DNA of 64,000 nt from the NCBI RefSeq assembly GCF_013314535.1, contig NZ_JABUAE010000002.1, positions 186,001 to 250,000 on the forward strand, in the 5' to 3' direction. Shown in pieces: positions 1 to 6,730 of this stretch. Made by a program: the position numbers and the translations under genes. The first letter of the stretch is position 1, and each line of letters starts with the position of its first letter. This DNA comes from Bacillus sp. Xin1. GTDB taxonomy: Bacteria > Bacillota > Bacilli > Bacillales > Bacillaceae_G. The notes below the pieces were generated by a model that saw nothing but the letters and a program-made list of their open reading frames with translations, was not told the origin of the DNA and did no database searches.

Positions 1-421
1 GACTATATAAAATGGCAAGTATAAGTTTTATATGATTAGACCCTTTATTGAAAAATTTGTATGTAGAAAGTAAAACGATATATAAGAGAATCGAGCCAAT
101 GGCGGATGGAATGACTCCTATTCCTCCTAATAAGAAACGGTATACGTTTAATATAACTAAAATAGATCCACCGGCAATAGGCCCTCCTGTTAATGTACCA
201 ACAATTAATACAATATGACGCATATCAAATTGAAAACCAGTATTCGTTTTTGCTGCAAAAAAAATGCAAAGTATTGTGGTAATACTACAGAATAATATGA
301 ATATAGATGAGTTTAGTTTAGGCGAATGCTTGCCTTTTTGATTCCAAAACAGGTGATACACTAGCATGATAACGAGAATCAATAATATGTTTAAAAAGAG
401 ATGAATGATAAAGAGCTTCAG
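1..421 (-). CDS. 5TM receptor (LytS/YhcK-type) membrane sensor, N-terminal part
   Basis: Partial gene running off the left edge. The minus strand is open from a CTG start at 421-419, seven bases after a GGAGG ribosome binding site at 433-429. About 140 residues are visible, with hydrophobic segments at roughly 3-22, 36-50, 62-75 and 80-95. The stretch FDMRHIVLIVGTLTGGPIAG followed by YRFLLGGIG resembles the 5TMR-LYT domain found ahead of histidine kinase or GGDEF output domains. The output domain lies outside the window, so kinase versus cyclic-di-GMP enzyme cannot be decided. CTG is a rare start, but no in-frame ATG lies near the ribosome site. Confidence 0.6.
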   Translation of the reverse strand, partial: MKLFIIHLFLNILLILVIMLVYHLFWNQKGKHSPKLNSSIFILFCSITTILCIFFAAKTNTGFQFDMRHIVLIVGTLTGGPIAGGSILVILNVYRFLLGGIGVIPSAIGSILLYIVLLSTYKFFNKGSNHIKLILAILYS

Positions 422-603
422 TTTTATGCCTCCTCGCTATTCTCGCATGTATAGTATTAATTAAGTACAATCATACTATTAAAATACAAGAAAATGAATC
501 TGAATTTCGTTTAAAAAAAGAAAAATCAGAAATTTTCCGAGAGAGAGACAGTATGTTACAATGTGTGTTGTCAATGAAAGAAGAAATTCCATGTATAACA
601 TGG

Positions 604-637
604 GAGAGGTTCGCGAACTCCCTCTATAAAAAACTAT
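604..637 (+). promoter_or_regulatory. PreQ1-I riboswitch
   Basis: AGAGG (605-609) pairs with CCTCT (621-625) and is followed by the A-rich tail ATAAAAAACTA. This matches the compact preQ1-I aptamer, whose A-rich tail folds back on the P1 loop to form an H-type pseudoknot. It sits about 100 bases upstream of queC and directly before a terminator hairpin, so preQ1 binding probably favours termination of the queCDEF transcript. Confidence 0.9.
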
Positions 638-641
638 GGAA

Positions 642-678
642 ACAACAATATCCTTAGGTATTGTTTTGTTTTTTTATT
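642..678 (+). terminator. Riboswitch-controlled terminator upstream of queC
   Basis: AACAATA (644-650) pairs with TATTGTT (658-664), followed by a T-rich run to 675. It immediately follows the preQ1 aptamer and forms its expression platform. Confidence 0.8.
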
Positions 679-736
679 GTGACAGTTCAAGAACGTTCTT
701 TCTTCTTATTCGTAGTAGAGAAGGAGAATGAGTAAG

Positions 737-1399
737 ATGAAAAAAGAAAAAGCAGTTGTCGTTTTTAGTGGTGGACAAGATAGTACCACATGTTTATTTT
801 GGGCGATGCAGCAGTTTGCAGAAGTGGAAGCAGTGACGTTTAATTATAATCAACGTCATAAGTTAGAAATTGATTGTGCGGCTGATATTGCGAAAGAGCT
901 AGGAATTAAACATACAGTACTTGATATGAGCTTATTAAATCAACTTGCTCCAAATGCGTTAACAAGAACGGATATGGAGATTACACATGAAGAAGGTGAA
1001 TTGCCATCGACATTTGTAGATGGACGAAATTTACTGTTCTTATCATTTGCAGCTGTGCTAGCAAAACAAGTTGGAGCACGTCATATTGTAACGGGCGTAT
1101 GTGAAACAGATTTTAGCGGTTATCCTGATTGCCGTGATGTATTTGTGAAATCGTTAAACGTTACTTTAAATTTATCTATGGATTATCCTTTTGTTATTCA
1201 TACACCACTTATGTGGATTGATAAAGCAGAAACATGGAAATTGTCAGATGAACTTGGCGCATTCCAGTTTGTTAGAGAAAAAACATTAACATGTTATAAC
1301 GGAATCATTGGTGATGGTTGCGGTGAATGTCCAGCTTGTAAACTGCGTAAAGCAGGTTTAGATACGTATCTACAAGAACGTGAAGGAGCGAATGCATAA
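737..1399 (+). CDS. queC: 7-cyano-7-deazaguanine synthase QueC
   Basis: ATP-dependent cytoplasmic enzyme converting 7-carboxy-7-deazaguanine to preQ0. The N-terminal PP-loop SGGQDSTTC and the C-terminal zinc-binding cluster CGECPAC with an upstream Cys (TLTCYNG) are visible. From the ATG at 737 the protein has 220 residues, the usual QueC length. An in-frame ATG at 728 lies only one base after the AAGGAG site (721-726), so 737 is preferred. First gene of the queCDEF operon, under the preQ1 riboswitch. Its stop overlaps the queD start (TAATG). Confidence 0.96.
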   Translation: MKKEKAVVVFSGGQDSTTCLFWAMQQFAEVEAVTFNYNQRHKLEIDCAADIAKELGIKHTVLDMSLLNQLAPNALTRTDMEITHEEGELPSTFVDGRNLLFLSFAAVLAKQVGARHIVTGVCETDFSGYPDCRDVFVKSLNVTLNLSMDYPFVIHTPLMWIDKAETWKLSDELGAFQFVREKTLTCYNGIIGDGCGECPACKLRKAGLDTYLQEREGANA

Positions 1400-1893
1400 T
1401 GGAACAGAATTTTTTTGGATTTCGCATCGTAGAAAATTTGCAAAAAATGGACAAGGACATTCAGCGTGAACAACTGAAATATCATAATAAACGAGTGATG
1501 GTAAGTAAGGAATTTACATTCGATGCAGCGCATCACCTGCACTGTTATGAAGGAAAATGTAAAAATTTACATGGTCACACATACAAAGTTGTTTTTGGAA
1601 TTAGTGGATATGTGAATGAGATTGGACTTGCCATTGACTTTGGAGATATAAAAGAAATTTGGAAAAATGAAATAGAAATTTATTTAGATCATCGCTATTT
1701 AAATGAGACGTTACCAGCGATGAATACAACGGCTGAAAATATGGTCGTTTGGATTTATGAAAAGATGGAAGAAGCGCTAAAAAAAGAAAATCGTGCGAAT
1801 GAATATAAAGGAGCACGTGTGGAATTTGTACGTCTATTTGAAACGCCAACAAGTTATGCGGAAGTTAGACGGGAGTGGATGATCGGTGAGTAA
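1399..1893 (+). CDS. queD: 6-carboxy-5,6,7,8-tetrahydropterin synthase QueD
   Basis: Converts 7,8-dihydroneopterin triphosphate to 6-carboxytetrahydropterin, the first committed step toward preQ0. The zinc-binding histidines are in DAAHHLHCYEGKC and NLHGHTY, and a DHRYLNE motif follows, all as in the PTPS/QueD family. From 1399 the protein is 164 residues, with about 33 residues ahead of the conserved MVSKEFTFDAAHH core. A shorter start at that Met cannot be excluded, but the TAATG overlap with queC supports translational coupling at 1399. Overlaps queE by 8 bases. Confidence 0.94.
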   Translation: MEQNFFGFRIVENLQKMDKDIQREQLKYHNKRVMVSKEFTFDAAHHLHCYEGKCKNLHGHTYKVVFGISGYVNEIGLAIDFGDIKEIWKNEIEIYLDHRYLNETLPAMNTTAENMVVWIYEKMEEALKKENRANEYKGARVEFVRLFETPTSYAEVRREWMIGE

Positions 1894-2602
1894 AATTCCC
1901 GTTCTAGAAATTTTTGGTCCTACCATTCAAGGTGAAGGAATGGTTGTTGGACAAAAGACGATGTTCATCCGTACAGCAGGTTGTGACTATAGTTGCGCAT
2001 GGTGCGATTCATCCTTTACATGGGATGGATCAGCGAAAGAACAAATTCGGCAAATGACTCCAGAAGAGATATGGAGTGAACTCGTTGAAATTGGTGGTGA
2101 AAACTTTTCACATGTAACAATTTCAGGTGGGAATCCAGTATTATTGAAAAATTTAGAAGGGTTTCTGTCTTTATTAGAAGAAAAGCAAATTCGCACCGCT
2201 ATTGAAACGCAAGGGAGCAAGTGGCAGGAATGGTTACTTCGTATCGATGAAGTAACGATTTCACCGAAGCCACCAAGCTCACAGATGAAAACAGATTTTA
2301 GCATGTTAGATTCTGTTATTGAAAGATTAGCTGGAAAAGATTTTAGTTTAAAAGTTGTCGTGTTTGATGATCACGATTTTGAATATGCGATAAAGGTGCA
2401 TGAGCGTTATCCGCATGTACCATTTTTCCTACAAGTTGGAAATGATGATACAAAAACAGTGGATGATACGATGCTTATTCGGAATTTATTGCAAAAATAT
2501 GAATGGCTCATCGAAAAAGCTGTCCAGTGTAAAGAGATGAACGATGCAAAAGTATTACCTCAGCTCCATGCGTTAGTATGGGGGAATAAGCGAGGCGTAT
2601 AA
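1886..2602 (+). CDS. queE: 7-carboxy-7-deazaguanine synthase QueE
   Basis: Radical SAM enzyme making 7-carboxy-7-deazaguanine from 6-carboxytetrahydropterin. The Fe-S motif is CDYSCAWC (Cys-x3-Cys-x2-Cys, residues about 33-40), preceded by the family signature FGPTIQGEG. The glycine-rich SAM motif TISGGNP follows. 238 residues, GTG start at 1886 within the end of queD and preceded by GGGAG. Between queD and queF in the operon. Confidence 0.95.
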   Translation: MSKIPVLEIFGPTIQGEGMVVGQKTMFIRTAGCDYSCAWCDSSFTWDGSAKEQIRQMTPEEIWSELVEIGGENFSHVTISGGNPVLLKNLEGFLSLLEEKQIRTAIETQGSKWQEWLLRIDEVTISPKPPSSQMKTDFSMLDSVIERLAGKDFSLKVVVFDDHDFEYAIKVHERYPHVPFFLQVGNDDTKTVDDTMLIRNLLQKYEWLIEKAVQCKEMNDAKVLPQLHALVWGNKRGV

Positions 2603-2641
2603 GGAACTATTACGAATTGAATTTGAAGGGATGTATAAAGA

Positions 2642-3139
2642 ATGGCAGGAAGATTAGACGAAGGTTTAAAAGATGTAACGTTACTTGGAAATCAAAATAC
2701 AAAATATTTATTTGAATATAGTCCGGAAATTTTAGAGACATTTGATAATAATCATCCAAATCGTGATTATTTTGTAAAATTTAACTGTCCTGAATTTACA
2801 AGTTTATGCCCAAAAACAGGACAACCAGATTTTGCAACGATTTATATTAGTTATATTCCAGAGCAAAAAATGGTTGAAAGTAAATCATTAAAGCTATATT
2901 TATTTAGTTTCCGTAATCATGGAGATTTTCATGAAGATTGTATGAATGTGATTATGAACGACTTAATTAAATTAATGGACCCACGTTATATTGAAGTGTG
3001 GGGGAAATTTACACCACGTGGTGGTATCTCAATTGATCCATATTGTAACTATGGTCGCCCTGGCACGAAATATGAGCAGATGGCTGAATATCGTATGATG
3101 AATCACGATTTATACCCTGAAACAATTGATAATCGTTAA
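2642..3139 (+). CDS. queF: NADPH-dependent 7-cyano-7-deazaguanine reductase QueF
   Basis: Reduces the nitrile of preQ0 to the aminomethyl group of preQ1, which is then inserted in tRNA. The QueF signature [20 protein letters not shown] and the active-site Cys region [16 protein letters not shown] are visible. 165 residues, the short unimodular form typical of Bacillus. Last gene of queCDEF, followed by a strong terminator. Because the product preQ1 is the riboswitch ligand, the operon is feedback controlled. Confidence 0.96.
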   Translation: MAGRLDEGLKDVTLLGNQNTKYLFEYSPEILETFDNNHPNRDYFVKFNCPEFTSLCPKTGQPDFATIYISYIPEQKMVESKSLKLYLFSFRNHGDFHEDCMNVIMNDLIKLMDPRYIEVWGKFTPRGGISIDPYCNYGRPGTKYEQMAEYRMMNHDLYPETIDNR

Positions 3140-3141
3140 TG

Positions 3142-3178
3142 AAAAAAGGATCTGTATGTAAGATACAGATCCTTTTTC
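3142..3178 (+). terminator. Terminator after queF
   Basis: GGATCTGTAT (3148-3157) pairs with ATACAGATCC (3163-3172), with flanking A and T runs. The symmetrical A/T flanks could serve both queF and the converging gene at 3188. Confidence 0.85.
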
Positions 3179-3187
3179 TCTATTATA

Positions 3188-3373
3188 TTATGCATGTTGA
3201 TTAATAACGGTATAGTTTTTGTGATTTACAACTGTAAGAGGTTCCATATCTAGTTCTCTAAAATTCTCCATAATTGTTATATCGACAATAACGGAGTTTT
3301 TATTTACTTTTTGAACACGACCTTGCATTCCACCTTTAAATTCGATAATATCTCCAGTTTCTGCGATTTTCAT
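3188..3373 (-). CDS. YkvS-like DUF2187 small protein
   Basis: A 61-residue protein starting at the ATG at 3373 (MKIAETGD), eight bases after AAGGAG. An upstream in-frame TTG at 3379 is too close to that site. The sequence GDIIEFKGGMQGRVQKVNKN followed by a short beta-rich domain resembles the DUF2187/YkvS family of Bacillus. Function unknown. Converges on queF with a shared terminator. No signal peptide or membrane segment. Confidence 0.75.
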   Translation of the reverse strand: MKIAETGDIIEFKGGMQGRVQKVNKNSVIVDITIMENFRELDMEPLTVVNHKNYTVINQHA

Positions 3374-3605
3374 AAGCAACTCTCCTTGTTACAGTTTTGC
3401 CAAAAAAGAACAAGTGCGTTCTTTTTTTATTTCCCTTTATTTTGAACTATATTCCCCTGTTTGTAAATGTTTCCATGATAAAATTTCAAAAAATAGTCAT
3501 TTTTTTGTAAGATATGTATAAAATATTTTTCTGTTTTTGAAGAGAGAATAGATAAAAAGTGCTTATATCAGTATATAGGGGTATAATAAAATAGGGGCGG
3601 TAAAA

Positions 3606-3764
3606 ATGTTATTTGAGATTATTGGAAGCTTTATAATGATTCTTTTATTCTTATTTTCATATAAACAATTAAAAATAATTCGTAGCCATGAAACAGGGAC
3701 ATATTTTGATGGGTTAGATGGTGTGCATGCTTTTGTCACTCATGAGAGCGGGGCGGATATGTAA
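3606..3764 (+). CDS. Small single-pass membrane protein
   Basis: ATG at 3606 follows AGGGGCGG and opens 52 codons to TAA at 3762. The protein MLFEIIGSFIMILLFLFSYK has one N-terminal hydrophobic helix (about 3-18), then a basic and polar cytoplasmic-type tail ending THESGADM. Not recognised as a named family. No partner gene is obvious; the phosphatase-like gene begins 95 bases later. Confidence 0.5.
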   Translation: MLFEIIGSFIMILLFLFSYKQLKIIRSHETGTYFDGLDGVHAFVTHESGADM

Positions 3765-3858
3765 GGAAGTATGACTTTCTCTTTCTCCATGGTATGATGG
3801 CAATAAGAAACAGTGCATAATAATATAGGTGATGAGCGGTGAATGGAGAGTGAAGAAG

Positions 3859-4461
3859 ATGCGAATTTCTTTTATTCGTCACGGTCGCTTAAACAATGTT
3901 ACAGAATCAATGACAGCATCATCGTTTCGCGAATGGATGGAGCGCTACGATTTAGAAGGCATGGAAGAAAGTGAGAACATACCAATTGAGACAATTGAAG
4001 CAATTGAATCGGCGAAGCTTATTGTAACGAGTGATCAAAAACGTGCGGTACAGTCAGCAGCAGAATTAACAGGTGCTCTTTCTTTTATTCAAAGTGCTCT
4101 ATTTCGAGAGGCGGAAGTGCCATCTAGCTTTCTTGTTCCAAAATGGGTGAAGTGTAAACCAGAAGCATGGATGTTTATCGGACGCGCATTATGGACGATT
4201 GGATATTCTAAAGATGTTGAGTCCTACCGAGAAGCAGGGAAGAGAGCGAAGCAAGCAGCTGATACGTTAATTGGTTATGCTCTTATACATGGTCGCATTG
4301 CACTCGTAGGTCATAGTTATTTTAATACGATGATTGGAGCCGAGTTACGTGCAAGAGGTTGGTTTGGACCTCCTATCTTTCATAGAAAGCTGTGGGGGTG
4401 TACAGAATACACGTTTCATGAAGCGATGAATGGAAATATACTGAACACCAATTTAACATAA
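3859..4461 (+). CDS. Histidine phosphatase superfamily protein
   Basis: About 200 residues from the ATG at 3859, ten bases after GGAG (3845-3848). An in-frame GTG at 3829 is also open but has no ribosome site. The N-terminal RHGR and the late VGHSYF match the two catalytic-pocket motifs of the phosphoglycerate-mutase-like histidine phosphatases (RHG and H near the C-terminus). Substrate unknown. Stands alone, with a terminator shared with the converging acetyltransferase gene. Confidence 0.75.
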   Translation: MRISFIRHGRLNNVTESMTASSFREWMERYDLEGMEESENIPIETIEAIESAKLIVTSDQKRAVQSAAELTGALSFIQSALFREAEVPSSFLVPKWVKCKPEAWMFIGRALWTIGYSKDVESYREAGKRAKQAADTLIGYALIHGRIALVGHSYFNTMIGAELRARGWFGPPIFHRKLWGCTEYTFHEAMNGNILNTNLT

Positions 4462-4499
4462 AAGCACACGATTACAATGAAGAATCGTGTGCTTTTTTT
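4461..4499. terminator. Bidirectional terminator
   Basis: AAAGCACACGATT (4461-4473) pairs with AATCGTGTGCTTT (4483-4495) and is followed by T4. It sits between convergent genes. Confidence 0.85.
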
Positions 4500-5076
4500 A
4501 AGAAACGAAAGCTTTTTTATAGAGTGGTTTCACTAAATGAGCATATGGCTCTCCGACAAGCATAACCGTTTTATCCTCTCGGTAGCCAAGCTTTTTATAT
4601 AAAGAGAAAGCTCGCTTATTTTCTAAATTTACAAGTAATGCAATTTTCTCATAGCCTTTTTCATAGGCGTCATTTTCTGCTGCTTGAATCAATTTTGAAC
4701 CGATCCCTCGTCCACCATAGGCACTTGAAACGGATAATGTGTCAATATAGTATTCATCGAGTTCAGCTTCTTTTTCTAGCGTAATAGATGAATCTTGATG
4801 AATTTTTCGTAAGTGTTTTACAATGGGAGTATCTAGTTGTTTTGCGTGACTGCCATGATAGGCGACGATGATTCCAATTGCTTGTCCATCTTGCTCTTCA
4901 ACGAAACAGTTCTCAAAGCTAAGTCGATTTCCTTTTTTTGAAAACCAAGTTTCAAGCCCTGTCAAGACTTCTGTTTCGGTTTTCCCACCTGTGATTTTTT
5001 CAGCAATTTCATGCAGAGCGTTATACAATAAAGGAGCTATTGCTTTCGCATCTGTCTTTTTTGCTTTCCGAATCAT
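4498..5076 (-). CDS. GNAT family N-acetyltransferase
   Basis: Start chosen at the ATG at 5076 (MIRKAKKTDA), six bases after AGGAGGG; an upstream in-frame Met at 5097 lacks a site. 192 residues. The acetyl-CoA binding motif A is seen as LSVSSAYGGRGIGSKLI, with the following NLENKRAFSLYKKLGY typical of GNAT motif B. Substrate unknown. Confidence 0.85.
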   Translation of the reverse strand: MIRKAKKTDAKAIAPLLYNALHEIAEKITGGKTETEVLTGLETWFSKKGNRLSFENCFVEEQDGQAIGIIVAYHGSHAKQLDTPIVKHLRKIHQDSSITLEKEAELDEYYIDTLSVSSAYGGRGIGSKLIQAAENDAYEKGYEKIALLVNLENKRAFSLYKKLGYREDKTVMLVGEPYAHLVKPLYKKAFVS

Positions 5077-5139
5077 ATTATCCCTCCTAGTTGTCATTCT
5101 TATTGTAACATAAAATAAAGTTTCAACCAGTGATTCATC

Positions 5140-5239
5140 AATTTCTTACATTTTATAAGATAATCTTCCATATCGAATGGATTCAGTATGGGTGAACCGT
5201 TATGGTAGTATATGATATTTGCTGTGAATGTAAGAAATT
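5140..5239. repeat. 13-bp inverted repeat
   Basis: AATTTCTTACATT (5140-5152) recurs inverted as AATGTAAGAAATT (5227-5239), 74 bases apart, in the divergent intergenic region between the acetyltransferase and the small gene at 5294. Could be paired operators or a long-range stem. Confidence 0.5.
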
Positions 5240-5293
5240 AAACATTGTCGACTTGTGGAAGATAGGATAAAATATTGCAGAGAGGTGAAATGC

Positions 5294-5488
5294 ATGGATA
5301 AACAATTAGCAAATACAATTTTAGATCAACTGAAAAATGGAGAGATAAAAGAGTATGTTGTAACTAAGGATGTATTTTATACGTTTCGTGAGGTTGTAGT
5401 AAATCGAGAAGATTTTAAACATTTCAGTGGGAATGCACAACGCGGCGGGGAAATTATTTATACATATACAAAAACACCGCGTTCTTAA
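5294..5488 (+). CDS. Conserved-looking small protein, unknown function
   Basis: 64 residues from the ATG at 5294 (MDKQLANTIL), after AGAGGTG. The in-frame upstream Met at 5255 has no ribosome site. The protein is soluble, with a helical start and a beta-rich middle (EYVVTKDVFYTFREVVV), ending with YTYTKTPRS. No family recognised. Followed after 25 bases by another small gene, probably cotranscribed. Confidence 0.6.
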   Translation: MDKQLANTILDQLKNGEIKEYVVTKDVFYTFREVVVNREDFKHFSGNAQRGGEIIYTYTKTPRS

Positions 5489-5513
5489 TAGATCGAAGGA
5501 AAAGGAGAGGAGA

Positions 5514-5834
5514 ATGATGGGGGAATTTAAACAAGGTATTTTACCGCATTGGGACTACATGTGGAAAGATGGTGCGGGGAATCGGCTTGTAGGAATGGTT
5601 ATGTTTCCAGAGAAACGCAAACGTACGAAAGAAGTTATAGAAAAATTGAAAGTAGCATATGAGCAAGAAACCCAAATTCGAGCAACTGTGAAATTTCAAC
5701 ATATGAATCAATATGTAGATGGCATGGTTGTATATTTTGATGAAGAAGCGCCAGTGTTTACAATGCAAGATAAAGACGAGAATTTTCATCATTTATTTAT
5801 AAAAGATATTTTACGTATTGAACATTGCGAATGA
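5514..5834 (+). CDS. Small protein, possibly YolD-like
   Basis: 106 residues from ATG at 5514 (or the adjacent ATG at 5517), just after AAAGGAGAGG. An upstream extension to 5427 would overlap the previous gene and is rejected. The layout, a charged helix (KRKRTKEVIEKLKVAYEQ) then a beta-strand pattern ending FIKDILRIEHCE, recalls the YolD-like/SH3-like fold, but the similarity is only by pattern. Function unknown. Confidence 0.55.
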   Translation: MMGEFKQGILPHWDYMWKDGAGNRLVGMVMFPEKRKRTKEVIEKLKVAYEQETQIRATVKFQHMNQYVDGMVVYFDEEAPVFTMQDKDENFHHLFIKDILRIEHCE

Positions 5835-6028
5835 GTTTACGATCTTTTTAAATTTCTCATCACACTACCGAATAAAGTGGTGTGCCATCATAAGCGTCCT
5901 TTTCATTATAGTGATATTTGTTATTGTGTAACAAAAAAGAAAGTATATGTATTCGATATAATAAATGTTTCATCCATAAGAGAGAGAATGTCTTACTTGT
6001 ATGATCTAAATAATGTGTAACCGGTTTC

Positions 6029-6062
6029 GAACAGATTACAGCTTAAAGTCTGTTCTTTTTTG
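6029..6062 (+). terminator. Terminator-like hairpin upstream of nrdI (first)
   Basis: GAACAGA (6029-6035) pairs with TCTGTTC (6049-6055), followed by T6. The 536-base region 5835-6370 holds this hairpin, a second one at 6067, and the nrd promoter; no convincing gene was found in it. Confidence 0.6.
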
Positions 6063-6066
6063 TGTG

Positions 6067-6108
6067 ATGCTGGAGAAAGAAGTTTCTCCAGCATTTATCG
6101 TTTTTTTT
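6067..6108 (+). terminator. Terminator-like hairpin upstream of nrdI (second)
   Basis: ATGCTGGAGAAA (6067-6078), loop GAAG, TTTCTCCAGCAT (6083-6094), then TTATCG and T8. A perfect 12-bp stem. It lies upstream of the nrd promoter, so it ends a transcript coming from the left. Confidence 0.7.
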
Positions 6109-6273
6109 ATAAAAAATATTGGTAACATTTTTGTGAAAATGGTTAAATTCGTTGACAACTTTTTTGAAAAGCACTTTATTGACATGAGTTTTAGAATGTT
6201 GTTTCATAGTCTTTGTATTGAAAAAAACGACATGTTATGTCGAAAAGTAAAAGTTAAAAAAAGAAAGAATTTA

Positions 6274-6322
6274 TACATATATCTTGTGTCTTGTTTTGAA
6301 ACGTAATACAATATATAGAGAA
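6274..6322 (+). promoter_or_regulatory. nrd promoter with two candidate NrdR boxes
   Basis: Sigma-A promoter TTGTGT (6284-6289), 17-bp spacer, TACAAT (6307-6312). Two AT-rich elements with the shape of NrdR boxes start at 6274 (TACATATATCTTGTGT) and 6307 (TACAATATATAGAGAA), 33 bp apart, about three helical turns. They overlap the -35 and -10, the usual geometry for NrdR repression of ribonucleotide reductase genes. Each deviates from the ideal palindrome. Confidence 0.55.
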
Positions 6323-6370
6323 ATCATGAAACGACATCTAGGTATTAAAGAAAGAAGGGGAGGGTCGGAA

Positions 6371-6730
6371 ATGTTAGTTGCATATGATTCTATGACAGGA
6401 AACGTGAAGCGTTTCATCCACAAATTAAATATGCCGGCCGTTCAAATTAATGAGGATCTAGTATTAGACGAAGATTTTGTTCTTATTACGTATACAACAG
6501 GTTTTGGAAATGTGCCAGAACGTGTTTTAGAATTTTTAGAACGCAATAATGCAAATTTAAAAGGCGTATCTGCAAGTGGCAATCGCAACTGGGGAGATAT
6601 GTTCGGAGCAAGTGCAGATAAAATCTCAACCAGATACGAAGTACCTATTGTATCAAAATTCGAGTTATCTGGAACAAATAAAGATGTAGAATATTTTAAG
6701 GAAAGGGTGCGGGAGATTGCGACACATTGA
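6371..6730 (+). CDS. nrdI: Class Ib ribonucleotide reductase flavodoxin NrdI
   Basis: 119 residues from the ATG at 6371, after AAGGGGAGGG. The phosphate-binding loop of the flavodoxin fold is YDSMTGNVKRF, followed by TYTTGFGNVP and SGNRNWGDMFG, which contact FMN in NrdI. NrdI supplies the oxidant that assembles the dimanganese-tyrosyl radical cofactor of NrdF. First gene of nrdIEF, overlapping the nrdE start by 14 bases. Confidence 0.95.
   Translation: MLVAYDSMTGNVKRFIHKLNMPAVQINEDLVLDEDFVLITYTTGFGNVPERVLEFLERNNANLKGVSASGNRNWGDMFGASADKISTRYEVPIVSKFELSGTNKDVEYFKERVREIATH

Noticed and set aside
6013-6306. 97-codon open frame (MCNRFRTDYS)
   Set aside because: No ribosome site, covers two terminator hairpins, low-complexity AT-rich composition, and overlaps the nrd promoter.
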